From Oscillospiraceae bacterium (lineage in GTDB: Bacteria > Bacillota > Clostridia > Oscillospirales > Ruminococcaceae): DNA of 63,793 bases. Shown in pieces: positions 51,274-59,230 of this stretch. A model generated the notes under the pieces. It did no database searches and was not told the origin of the DNA. It was given only the letters and a program-made list of their open reading frames with translations. The stretch lies in contig JAAVZY010000011.1 of NCBI GenBank assembly GCA_022791945.1, positions 1 to 63,793 of the forward strand, read 5' to 3'. Positions within the stretch are counted from its first letter, which is position 1. The number at the start of each line of letters is the position of its first letter. The position numbers were made by a program, and so were the translations under genes.

Positions 51274-52062
51274 GTGAATCAGGAGCGGGGCGCGGTCTGC
51301 GCCTGGCGGAAAAAGCTGAACAGTCAGAGCGGGGCGTCCATCCTGCTGGCCCTGCTGATTCTGCTGCTGTGTGTGATGGTGGGGGCGTCCATCCTGATGG
51401 CCGCATCCTCCAACGCAGGCAAGAGCCGCAGCAATCAGGAGGAGCACCAGAAATATCTGGCGCTGTCCTCCGCCCTCCGCCTGGTCTGCGGCGAGCTGGA
51501 ACAGGCGGAGTATCGGGGGCGGTATGAGCTGGAGATAGAGGAACGTACAGTAACGGACAACGATGGGAGCGATGTAGTACATACCGACTACAAATTTGAG
51601 CAGATAGATGGCGTATTTACGTGCGGATTGAAAGATACCCTTCCTCTGCTGGATGAGTTGGATTCTGTTTGCCGCGGGACATTTCCGGAGAGTTATGATG
51701 ATGCGGTATTACACTACAAGTATCCCAAACAAGAGGCAGATCCGACTTTTCAGGATCACTCCATTACACTGAAGGTCGGAACAAAGGACAGCGCTCCAAT
51801 AGAAGGTCTGGATACGGATGTAACCGTTACAATCAGGATGGACGGGGACTACACGCTCTATCTGACAGCGACTTTGGGCGAGGCGGACACGGGATATGTC
51901 TATACTATGCAGGCCCGGATGACGCCCTGTACACAGCCAAGCTTCCAGGAGATTCCTGGTGTATCACGTCCGGACGAAGACGCATCGGACAGTGGCAGTA
52001 CGGAGGCGCTTACCTGGGAGCTGGGATGGATAGCCAAGCGGGAAGCAGGGGCGCGGGAGTAA
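51274..52062 (+). CDS. Minor pilin-like protein (PilX type)
   Basis: A 262-residue protein. A charged N-terminus and QSG|ASILLALLILLLCVMVGAS form a prepilin-like leader without Glu at +5, as in PilX-type proteins. A variable extracellular part follows, with a more AT-rich centre (about 51540-51900). The start is GTG at 51274 with AAAGGAGGG. It sits between the giant protein and two further minor pilins, so it probably helps to prime the pilus tip. The family assignment rests on the leader and place only. Confidence 0.7.
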   Translation: MNQERGAVCAWRKKLNSQSGASILLALLILLLCVMVGASILMAASSNAGKSRSNQEEHQKYLALSSALRLVCGELEQAEYRGRYELEIEERTVTDNDGSDVVHTDYKFEQIDGVFTCGLKDTLPLLDELDSVCRGTFPESYDDAVLHYKYPKQEADPTFQDHSITLKVGTKDSAPIEGLDTDVTVTIRMDGDYTLYLTATLGEADTGYVYTMQARMTPCTQPSFQEIPGVSRPDEDASDSGSTEALTWELGWIAKREAGARE

Positions 52063-52086
52063 CGCGCGGCAAAGGAGGCGGTAAGG

Positions 52087-52395
52087 TTGAAGAAGGACAG
52101 CCGGGGGGAAACGCTGGTGGAGGTGCTGGCTTCCATTCTCATTGCGGCCTTGTCGGCGGCGCTGCTTTTCTCCTGCATTGCGTCCTCCGTGCGGATCAAC
52201 CGCTCCGCCCAGGCTGCGGACGCGGCCCACTATCAGGCCCTCTCTGCCGCCGAGGGGCAGACAGATGCGCTGGAGGGTGTGAACGCAAGCATTACCATTC
52301 AAGGAGAGAACAGTGGGCAGGTAGAAATTGACATCGATCTCTACGGCGGGGAAGGGCTTTACTCCTACAGCAAGAAGGAGGGAGCCGGCCCATGA
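52087..52395 (+). CDS. Minor prepilin (PilV-like)
   Basis: A 102-residue pseudopilin. Leader KKDSRG|ETLVEVLASILIAAL has Glu12 at +5; the +1 residue is Glu rather than Phe, which is unusual. The start is TTG at 52087, with AAAGGAGG upstream. The stop overlaps the next pilin gene by 4 bp. It is very short for a minor pilin. Confidence 0.75.
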   Translation: MKKDSRGETLVEVLASILIAALSAALLFSCIASSVRINRSAQAADAAHYQALSAAEGQTDALEGVNASITIQGENSGQVEIDIDLYGGEGLYSYSKKEGAGP

Positions 52396-52889
52396 AGCGG
52401 AAGCTGAAAAGCAGCCGGGGACTGAGCCTGGTGGAGACGCTCTGCGCGGTGCTGATCCTGATTTTGCTGGGACTGATGGTGAATACAGGGCTGAACATGG
52501 CCCTGAACAGCTATCGGGAGATCACCGCCCAAGCGGAGGCGGAGCTGCTCCTGTCCACCCTGGCGGACGCGCTGGCGGACGACCTCCGCTATGCCCGGGA
52601 TGTGAAGGTGGAAACCGTTGATGGCAAGGAAGTCGTTTCTTACAACAGCGATTCCTATAACGGCGAAAACGGCCATGCCAGCTTCCGGGTGGACGAGAAA
52701 ACCGGGCAGCTCCTTGCCAATGACCTGCGGGTGCTCCCGGAGGGCGTCTATGGGAACGGGGCCTACCGGGTCAGTGATTTCAAGCTGACCTATGCGGACG
52801 GCGTGTTCCAGCTCGTCCTGGAGATTCAGCAGGCGGAGGGGGACATCTCCGCGGGAACGGAGCTGTCCGTCCAGTGCCTGAATCCCTGA
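52392..52889 (+). CDS. Minor prepilin (PilW-like)
   Basis: A 165-residue pseudopilin. Leader KRKLKSSRG|LSLVETLCAVLILI has Glu15 at +5. The mature part (LLLSTLADALADDLRYARDV) is the usual helix followed by a beta region. It overlaps the previous gene by 4 bp. With the two preceding genes it would form the tip complex carrying the giant protein. Confidence 0.8.
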   Translation: MKRKLKSSRGLSLVETLCAVLILILLGLMVNTGLNMALNSYREITAQAEAELLLSTLADALADDLRYARDVKVETVDGKEVVSYNSDSYNGENGHASFRVDEKTGQLLANDLRVLPEGVYGNGAYRVSDFKLTYADGVFQLVLEIQQAEGDISAGTELSVQCLNP

Positions 52890-52935
52890 ATCCGGGGAAA
52901 GCGCCGGCGGAGCCGTGACAGGCAGGCACAGAGGA

Positions 52936-52955
52936 ATATACAATTTGTATATAAT
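52936..52955 (+). promoter_or_regulatory. Palindromic operator over a -10 box before pilB
   Basis: ATATACAATTTGTATAT (52936-52952) is a perfect 17-bp palindrome overlapping TATAAT (52950-52955). It matches the palindrome at 44821-44837 at 12-13 of 17 places (shared pattern ATATNCNATTNGNATAT). The -35 region is poor. Confidence 0.6.
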
Positions 52956-52972
52956 GAAAGGGGCGATACCCT

Positions 52973-54661
52973 GTGAAATATAATAAGCTGGGCGATCTGC
53001 TGGTCAGCAGCGGGGCCATCACAGAGGAGCAGCTGAATCAGGCCCTGGAGCTGCAGAGCGGCACCGGCGAACGTCTGGGAACCGTCCTGCAAAAGCACGG
53101 TTTCATCACAGAGCGTCAGCTGATCGACACGCTGATGAGCCAGCTGGGCGTGGAGTTCATTGATCTGAACAGCGCCGCGATTCCGGCGGAAATGGCCCAG
53201 CTCCTTCCAAAGAGTATTGCCAAAAAGCACATGGTGGCTCCTGTGCGGGCCAGCCGGACAGAGCTCCAGCTGGCCATGGCGGATCCTCTGAACTTCGTGG
53301 CCATCGAGGAGGTGCGGGCAGCCACCCGCCGCCGGGTCATTCCCCTGATCGCCACTGCCGACGCGGTGGAGCGGGCAGTGCAGAACCTTTACAGCAGTCA
53401 GGGCGCGATGCGGGCTATTGAGGATATGCGCCGGGACCTGCTGGGGGGCCAGTACGGGGCCTCCACAGGCGGAGAGGGCCAGAGCCTGACCGTGGACGAG
53501 GAAGCCGACGCCGCGCCTGCCATCCGGCTGGTGAACTCCATCATTGACCGGGCTTTCAGCGAGCACGCCAGTGATATCCACGTGGAGCCGGGAGAGGAGC
53601 ACATGGCCATCCGGATGCGGATTGACGGCGCGCTCCGGACCATCATTACTGTTCCCAGGGAGCTGCAGAATGCGGTGATCTCCCGTATGAAGATCATGGC
53701 CCGGATGGATATCGCCCAGAAGGCTGTCCCCCAGGACGGGCGGGCCAACGTGACCGTCCGGCAGGAGACGGTGGATCTGCGGATCTCCACCCTGCCCACC
53801 ATCCATGGGGAAAAGGTGGTGATCCGGCTCCTGCGGAAGGCGCCGGAGCTGATCAGCCTGGAGGGCATCGGTCTGCGGGATGTCAACATGGAGCGGTTCT
53901 GCAATCTGGTGGACGACAACTCCGGCGGAGTGATTCTGGTGGTAGGCCCCACCGGTTCCGGCAAGACCTCCACCCTGTACGCCATTCTCCAGCGGCTCAA
54001 GGGAGAGGAGATCAACCTGATCTCCCTGGAGGATCCGGTCGAGTATCATGTGGACGGGGTTTGCCAGGTGCAGATCAACGATAAAACGGGCCTGACCTTT
54101 GCCAATGTTCTTCGTTCCGTGCTGCGGCAGGATCCGGATATCATCGCGGTGGGCGAAATCCGGGACGGGGAGACTGCGGAGATTGCCATGCGGGCGGCCA
54201 TGACCGGCCACCTGGTGCTCTCCACGGTACATACCAACAACGCGGTATCCTCCATTGATCGTCTCCTGGACATCGGCGTGGAGCCCTATCTGATTGCGGG
54301 GGCGGTAAAGGGGATTGTATCCCAGCGGCTGTTCCGGCGGGTCTGCCCCCACTGCCGAAAAACCTATGTGCCCTCCCAGGAGGAGGCCCAGCTGATGGGC
54401 TTCCCGCCGGGAGCTTATGAGTTCTTCCGTGGGGAGGGCTGCGGTGAGTGCTTCAACACCGGCTACCGGGGCCGGATCGGCGCTTTTGAGGTGCTGCCGG
54501 TGACGCCGGCCATGCGCCGGGCCATCCACGCCCGCTCCCTGAAGGAGCTGGAGCAGGCCGTACAGGCTTCCGGCTTCCAGCCTATCATGGACAACTGCCG
54601 CCAGCTGGTTCTGGAGGGAATCACCTCCACCGAAGAGATTCACCGGGTGCTGGGAGGGTAA
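52973..54661 (+). CDS. pilB: Type IV pilus extension ATPase PilB with MshEN domain
   Basis: A 562-residue hexameric ATPase that drives pilus growth. Residues 5-28 (KLGDLLVSSGAITEEQLNQA...) and 34-57 (RLGTVLQKHGFITERQL...) are two tandem 24-residue MshEN motifs separated by 5 residues, a known c-di-GMP-binding arrangement. Walker A is GPTGSGKTST (325-334). The Asp box and Walker B are in DPDIIAVGEIRDGETAEIA, and a four-cysteine zinc site is formed by CPHC and CGEC near the end. The start is GTG at 52973 with GAAAGGGG upstream. A PMU follows directly. Confidence 0.96.
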   Translation: MKYNKLGDLLVSSGAITEEQLNQALELQSGTGERLGTVLQKHGFITERQLIDTLMSQLGVEFIDLNSAAIPAEMAQLLPKSIAKKHMVAPVRASRTELQLAMADPLNFVAIEEVRAATRRRVIPLIATADAVERAVQNLYSSQGAMRAIEDMRRDLLGGQYGASTGGEGQSLTVDEEADAAPAIRLVNSIIDRAFSEHASDIHVEPGEEHMAIRMRIDGALRTIITVPRELQNAVISRMKIMARMDIAQKAVPQDGRANVTVRQETVDLRISTLPTIHGEKVVIRLLRKAPELISLEGIGLRDVNMERFCNLVDDNSGGVILVVGPTGSGKTSTLYAILQRLKGEEINLISLEDPVEYHVDGVCQVQINDKTGLTFANVLRSVLRQDPDIIAVGEIRDGETAEIAMRAAMTGHLVLSTVHTNNAVSSIDRLLDIGVEPYLIAGAVKGIVSQRLFRRVCPHCRKTYVPSQEEAQLMGFPPGAYEFFRGEGCGECFNTGYRGRIGAFEVLPVTPAMRRAIHARSLKELEQAVQASGFQPIMDNCRQLVLEGITSTEEIHRVLGG

Positions 54662-54662
54662 A

Positions 54663-54987
54663 GGGAAAGGCCGCGAGACTCTGTCTCGCGCTCTGCCAAG
54701 GGGATTAAATCCCCTTGGAACCCGTAAATTTTTTTGGGGTGGACGCAGAAAGCCTCGAGCGGGGTCTGCGTAGAAACCCTCTGCGGCGCAGGAAGCACAT
54801 CACACGCAGGAGGGAGCTTTTTTCTTTACGAAAAAAGCGTCCTGCGGGAATCGGACTGCCTGCGTGGCAGAAAGCCGAAAGTCTGTACAGACTCAACCCC
54901 ACCCCTTTTCGCCCTTAAAAAAGGATGGGATTCCAAAGGGACGCGTCCCTTTGGCGAGAGCTCGAGAGCAGAGCTCTCGAGGTCTTA
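54663..54987. repeat. PMU repeat, copy 8, between pilB and pilT
   Basis: From GGGAAAGGCC to GAGGTCTT. Modules: CGCGAGACTCTGTCTCGCG, GGGGATTAAATCCCC, TTTTTTCTTTACGAAAAAA, AAGTCTGTACAGACT, and GCTCGAGAGCAGAGCTCTCGAG. It lies inside the pilus operon, 2 bp after the pilB stop, and fills the gap to pilT. Confidence 0.88.
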
Positions 54988-55008
54988 AGCGTTCCAAGGA
55001 GGAAGCCA

Positions 55009-56091
55009 ATGACGATTACTGAGCTGATAGAGAAAGCCCGGGCGGACCGGGCGTCGGACGTGCATCTGGTCTGCGGGCTGAGCCCACGGTATCGGGTGGA
55101 CGGCTCCATCCGGGAAATGGGGGGCGGGCGGCTGACCCAGGAGGACTGCCTGGCCTACGTGAAGGAGCTGGCCGGGGAGCACTTCGACGAGCTGACCAGG
55201 GTCGGGGAAGCGGATTTGGCCCGGACCCTGGCAGGCGTGCGGTGCAGGCTGAACCTGTTCAGCCAGCAGGGGAGCTGGTCGGCGGCCATCCGGCTGCTGA
55301 ACGAGAATATTCCGGAGCTTTCCCAGCTGGGCCTGCCCAAGGCGGCGGAGGAATTTCCCGGCTACAGCCAGGGGCTGGTGCTGATCACCGGCGAAACCGG
55401 CTCGGGCAAGTCCACCACCCTTGCGGCCGTGCTGAACCGGATCAATCAGACCCAGCAAAAGCACATCCTGACCCTGGAGGATCCGGTGGAGTATGTGTAC
55501 ACGCCTGACAAGTGCGTGATCAACCAGCGGGAGATCGGCCGGGATACCCGGAGCTTTGCGGCAGGACTGCGGGCGGCGCTCCGTGAGGATCCGGACGTGA
55601 TCCTGGTGGGCGAAATGCGGGATCTGGAGACGATCGAAACCGCCCTGACCGCCGCGGAGACAGGCCACCTGGTGTTCGGGACCGTACACACCAACTCCGC
55701 TGCGGATTCCATTGACCGGATGGTGGACGTGTTCCCGGCGGAGCGGCAGCAGCAGATCCGGCTCCAGCTCTCCATGACCCTGCGGGCGGTGCTGTCTCAG
55801 CAGCTGCTCCCCAGAGCGTCGGGAACCGGGCGGGTGCTGGCCTGCGAGGTGATGAAAACCGACGGAGCCATCCGCAACCTGATCCGGGAGGGGAAAACGC
55901 CCCAGATCGTCAACGCTATCCAGACCACGGGCAGCATCGGCAATATCCTTATGGAACGCGCCTTACAGAACCTGCTGACCTCCGGCGCTATCTCCCCCGA
56001 GGTCTATGCCCAGTCCCTTCCCGCCGGCGCGGCGGCCCCCAAGGATAAGACCTTGGGGGCTCTGCCCCCAAACCTCCGCCAAAGGGGTTAA
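55009..56091 (+). CDS. pilT: Type IV pilus retraction ATPase PilT
   Basis: A 360-residue retraction motor. MTITELIEKARADRASDVHL starts the PAS-like domain. Walker A is GETGSGKST (128-136), Walker B is in DPDVILVGEMRDLETIETAL, and the PilT-specific AIRNLIREGK is present. AAGGAGG lies 7-8 nt before the ATG at 55009; the open frame upstream is repeat. The final 15 or so residues (DKTLGALPPNLRQRG) are read from PMU copy 9, which also supplies the stop codon, so the C-terminus has been altered by the repeat. Confidence 0.95.
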   Translation: MTITELIEKARADRASDVHLVCGLSPRYRVDGSIREMGGGRLTQEDCLAYVKELAGEHFDELTRVGEADLARTLAGVRCRLNLFSQQGSWSAAIRLLNENIPELSQLGLPKAAEEFPGYSQGLVLITGETGSGKSTTLAAVLNRINQTQQKHILTLEDPVEYVYTPDKCVINQREIGRDTRSFAAGLRAALREDPDVILVGEMRDLETIETALTAAETGHLVFGTVHTNSAADSIDRMVDVFPAERQQQIRLQLSMTLRAVLSQQLLPRASGTGRVLACEVMKTDGAIRNLIREGKTPQIVNAIQTTGSIGNILMERALQNLLTSGAISPEVYAQSLPAGAAAPKDKTLGALPPNLRQRG

Positions 56092-56153
56092 ACCCCTTTG
56101 GAATCCATGAATCAGGTCTGGGGGAGGGAGATGCCGCCCTCGAGGTCTTGCCC
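56044..56153. repeat. PMU repeat, copy 9, entering pilT
   Basis: Starts at GATAAGACC inside the pilT frame and ends GGTCTTGCCC, 17 bp before pilC. It contains TTGGGGGCTCTGCCCCCAA, AAAGGGGTTAAACCCCTTT, and half of the TCAGGTCTGG arm known from copy 6. The closing CCCTCGAGG half lacks its left partner. Confidence 0.85.
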
Positions 56154-56170
56154 TTAGCAAGGAGGAATGT

Positions 56171-57373
56171 ATGCCTACTTACAAATACGAAGCGGCCTAT
56201 GCCAGCGGGGAGCGGGTTTCCGGCGTGGTAGAGGCTGCCAGCGAGCACGAGGCTGTGGCGCAGATCCGGCAGACCTGTGAAGTGGTGCTCAGCCTCAAGG
56301 TCATTCCCGCCCAGGGGGCCAATCCCCTGGATCGCTTTCAGAAAATCGACGCCAAGAGCCTGGCGCTCACCTGCCAGCAGTTCGCTATCATCCTTAAGGC
56401 TGGTCTGCCCCTGGTGCAGACCGTGGATCTGGCCGCCGGGCAGTCCAGCGACAAGCTCCTGCGCTCCATCCTGCGGCAGGTTTCCGAGGACATCGCCAAC
56501 GGCTGGAGCCTGAGCTACAGCCTGGAACAGCGCGGCTCCCGCCTCCCCGTCACCTTCCGGGAGACGATCCGCGCGGGAGAGGAGTCCGGCGACCTCCTCT
56601 CCGCCTTCCAGCGGATGGCTGTCTACTACGACCGCACCGCCAAAACCCACGCCAAAACCGTCAGCACCCTCACCTATCCCGCCTTCGTCATGGTGGTTGC
56701 CGTGGTGGTTGTGGGCATCATCATGGGCTACGCCGTGCCCGCCTTTACCAACACCTTCGACTCCCTGGGCCTGGAGCTTCCCTGGATTACCGAGGCGCTT
56801 ATCGGCGTTTCCAGCTTCTTCAACAAGTATTTCCTGGTCATTCTCGCCGCGCTGGCGGGCGTGATCCTGGCCCTGTGGGCCTACAGCCGCACCGAGCAGG
56901 GCGGCCTCCAGATGAGCCGCCTCCGGCTGGGGCTCCCCATTGTGGGGGAGATCGGCCGGATGGCCGGGGCCAGCCAGTTCGCGCACACCATGTCCGCCAT
57001 GCTCTCCGCCGGAATGCCCATCCTGCAGGCCATCGAAACCTCCGGGCGGGCGGTTTCCAGCCGGTGCATGGCCAGGGAGGTGCTGGACACCGTCTCCGGC
57101 GTGGAATCGGGCCGGAGCCTGGGCGACAGCATGGCCGGCGCGCGGGAGCTGCCCCCCATGCTGGTGGAAATGACCGCCGTGGGCGAGTCCGCCGGCGCGC
57201 TGGAATCCACCCTGGAGGTGCTGGCCGAGTATTACGACAACGAGGTAGACGTGCGCACCCAGCGGGCCCTGGCTCTGCTGGAGCCAGCCATCATCTGTGT
57301 GCTGGCGGTGGTTGTGGTGTTTATCCTGATGGCGGTTTATCTGCCGATGTTCAATATGTATTCAGCGATTTGA
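56171..57373 (+). CDS. pilC: Type IV pilus platform protein PilC
   Basis: A 400-residue inner-membrane platform protein (GspF family). Two GspF domains are visible: LTCQQFAIILKAGLPLVQTV (about residues 70-90) with RETIRAGEESGDLLSAFQRM, and ASQFAHTMSAMLSAGMPILQ with MTAVGESAGALESTLEVLAE. Three membrane segments are near 175-200, 215-240 and 370-395. GCAAGGAGG lies just before the ATG. It is pushed by PilB/PilT to add or remove pilins. Confidence 0.96.
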   Translation: MPTYKYEAAYASGERVSGVVEAASEHEAVAQIRQTCEVVLSLKVIPAQGANPLDRFQKIDAKSLALTCQQFAIILKAGLPLVQTVDLAAGQSSDKLLRSILRQVSEDIANGWSLSYSLEQRGSRLPVTFRETIRAGEESGDLLSAFQRMAVYYDRTAKTHAKTVSTLTYPAFVMVVAVVVVGIIMGYAVPAFTNTFDSLGLELPWITEALIGVSSFFNKYFLVILAALAGVILALWAYSRTEQGGLQMSRLRLGLPIVGEIGRMAGASQFAHTMSAMLSAGMPILQAIETSGRAVSSRCMAREVLDTVSGVESGRSLGDSMAGARELPPMLVEMTAVGESAGALESTLEVLAEYYDNEVDVRTQRALALLEPAIICVLAVVVVFILMAVYLPMFNMYSAI

Positions 57374-57391
57374 GAAAGGCGGGATGAGAAG

Positions 57392-57910
57392 ATGCGAAGG
57401 AACTGGAAAGGACGTCCCCGGGCAAGGGATCAGTCCGGCTTTACCCTGGTGGAGATGCTGAGCGTGGTCGCAATCATTGCGATTCTGGTCGCAGTCTCCA
57501 TTCCACTGGTGGGCGGGGCGCTGGACAGGGCCCGCCACGCCACCGACGCCGCCAATGAGCGCGCCGCAAAAGGCGCAATGAGTATTTATGTGCTGACGGG
57601 AAGAACGGCGGGCGTGGTGCCTGATACTGCAAATCGTGATGGGGATTATATTTATTATGTCTATGATGCGGCAACAGGGAAGATCGAAGTTCCAACTGTG
57701 GGCACCGCCAGCAAGTCGGTATTACCTTACGGAAAGTGTACGGCAGCGGAGCACAAACACGATGATAAGAAATGTGTCTATCTCCGCTATTCCTTGAAGG
57801 ATGATTCGATCGATTTGGCTTGGGCAAAACCTGGTATATCAGGACAAAATATAGGAGCTGAAATACAAAACTGGAACAATAACCTTTGCGGCAATCATCC
57901 CATGGGATGA
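57392..57910 (+). CDS. Major-pilin-like prepilin 1
   Basis: A 172-residue prepilin. Leader ends DQSG|FTLVEMLSVVAIIAILVA with Gly16, Phe17 and Glu21. The start of the mature helix closely matches the next pilin (DRARHATDAANERAAK). The globular part contains two cysteines (KCTAAEHKHDDKKC). The distal half is AT-richer than the leader region. The stop codon falls within a 22-bp palindrome. Confidence 0.92.
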   Translation: MRRNWKGRPRARDQSGFTLVEMLSVVAIIAILVAVSIPLVGGALDRARHATDAANERAAKGAMSIYVLTGRTAGVVPDTANRDGDYIYYVYDAATGKIEVPTVGTASKSVLPYGKCTAAEHKHDDKKCVYLRYSLKDDSIDLAWAKPGISGQNIGAEIQNWNNNLCGNHPMG

Positions 57911-57939
57911 TTGCATTCCCCCAGAGGGGGAATGCAATC
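57892..57939 (+). other. Two mutually exclusive hairpins after pilin 1
   Basis: Palindrome CAATCATCCCATGGGATGATTG-type at 57892-57913 spans the stop codon. A 13-bp stem at 57909-57921 and 57927-57939 (GATTGCATTCCCC, loop CAGAG) shares GATTG with it, so only one can form. The remaining gap to 58113 holds no gene. Confidence 0.7.
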
Positions 57940-58113
57940 AATGGATTCTGTCAGGCGTCTGCGGCGTCCGGCAGGGTGCCGCCCACAGGGACAGCAGGCG
58001 AAAAGGCCTGTGTGCCGAATCCATGCAGCCGGTTATTCCGGGCCGAGGCCAACCGCGGCCTGTAATAATACATAAGTACAAACAGCTTTTACAGAGAAAA
58101 GAGAGGGAACACA

Positions 58114-58593
58114 ATGGAGAAATTACAGAAGAAGCTCAAGAAGCAGGGCGGCTTTACCCTGGTTGAGATGCTGATCGTCGTTGCCATCATCGCGATCCTG
58201 ATTGCGGTTTCCATTCCTATGGTAAGCGGAGCGCTGGATAAGGCTAGACAAGCTACAGATGCTGCTAACGTTCGTGCTGCTAAAGCTGAAGCGGCTGTTC
58301 AGTATTTGGCTGGTAAAAGCGGTGATATTCAATGGAAAACTAATACCGGTTTTGTTGTGAACTGCTATGATGCTGATAAAGGGCAGATAGTTAAGACGAC
58401 TAACAAACCTAATGTCGGATATGGAAAGTATCAAGAGAATAAGGGCGATATTATTTATGTTGCCATTCAAGATAGTATCGTTTATTATCAATGGGCGGCT
58501 ATAGGTGATACGATAGAATATGCCGAGGATGACGGACCGGACCGCCAACAGGGCTGGCTGCTCGCAAATCAAACCATTGAAGATATTGATTAA
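58114..58593 (+). CDS. Major-pilin-like prepilin 2
   Basis: A 159-residue prepilin, the best candidate for the main pilus subunit. Leader KKQGG|FTLVEMLIVVAIIAIL has Gly13, Phe14 and Glu18, followed by VSIPMVSGALDKARQATDAA. The leader helix is GC-rich like the genome; the globular domain (58250-58590) is clearly AT-rich, with many GAT, AAA and ATT codons. A GAGAGGGA site precedes the ATG. The 203-bp leader with hairpins suggests separate control of its level. Confidence 0.93.
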   Translation: MEKLQKKLKKQGGFTLVEMLIVVAIIAILIAVSIPMVSGALDKARQATDAANVRAAKAEAAVQYLAGKSGDIQWKTNTGFVVNCYDADKGQIVKTTNKPNVGYGKYQENKGDIIYVAIQDSIVYYQWAAIGDTIEYAEDDGPDRQQGWLLANQTIEDID

Positions 58594-58631
58594 GTCTAAC
58601 CCGTAATCCCACCTAAGAAAGGGAGCCATGC

Positions 58632-59078
58632 ATGAACAAGCCTCAAAGTAAGCTCAGGAGCCGGGGCGGCTTCACCCTGGTGGAGCTGCTGATCGTGGTG
58701 GCCATCATCGCGATCCTGGTTGCGATATCGCTCCCTATGATCGGAGCGAATCTGGAAAAGACCAGGGTCGGCGTGGATGAAGCCAACGAGCGTTCCGCAA
58801 TGAGCCTGGCAACCGCCTTCTACCTGACCCACATGAGTACCTCCAGCAGTGAGCTTGAGCTGTACTATCTGATCGATCCCAACACCCGCCAGGGCGAGAT
58901 CATTGATTGGGAGCCCTTTGAAGTCGATGAGAAAAAGAAATTCCGCTACGGGGTTTCCTCCTCCACCCGGGGCACCGGCACCGGCGCGGTCCGGACGCGC
59001 GCCAAGGGCAAGGGCATTAAGATCACCATGGACGAGGACGGTAAGATCATCACTCTGGAATGGGTGACGCCCAGTTAA
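58632..59078 (+). CDS. Major-pilin-like prepilin 3
   Basis: A 148-residue prepilin. Leader RSRGG|FTLVELLIVVAIIAIL has Gly13, Phe14 and Glu18. The conserved helix matches prepilins 1 and 2, but the globular part is unrelated and has normal GC. AAAGGGAG lies before the ATG, 38 bp after prepilin 2. It is probably a duplicated pilin with its own surface domain. Confidence 0.92.
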   Translation: MNKPQSKLRSRGGFTLVELLIVVAIIAILVAISLPMIGANLEKTRVGVDEANERSAMSLATAFYLTHMSTSSSELELYYLIDPNTRQGEIIDWEPFEVDEKKKFRYGVSSSTRGTGTGAVRTRAKGKGIKITMDEDGKIITLEWVTPS

Positions 59079-59108
59079 GGCCCTGCGAAGGGTTGGCATC
59101 AGCAGAGC

Positions 59109-59146
59109 CGGAGAATCCCCCCCGCGGGAGCGGGGGCGTTCTCCGG
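59109..59146 (+). terminator. Hairpin after the pilin cluster
   Basis: CCGGAGAA with TTCTCCGG, and inner CCCCC with GGGGG, form a long stem interrupted by a small loop. There is no T-run, so it may stabilise the pilin message or terminate partially. Confidence 0.5.
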
Positions 59147-59230
59147 AGGCCGCCCGGGGACGGACGGCTTCCGGAGAGCGGGAGACATTCATAGAACAAT
59201 CAAACCATTACCCGAAGGGAGGGCCCGGCA

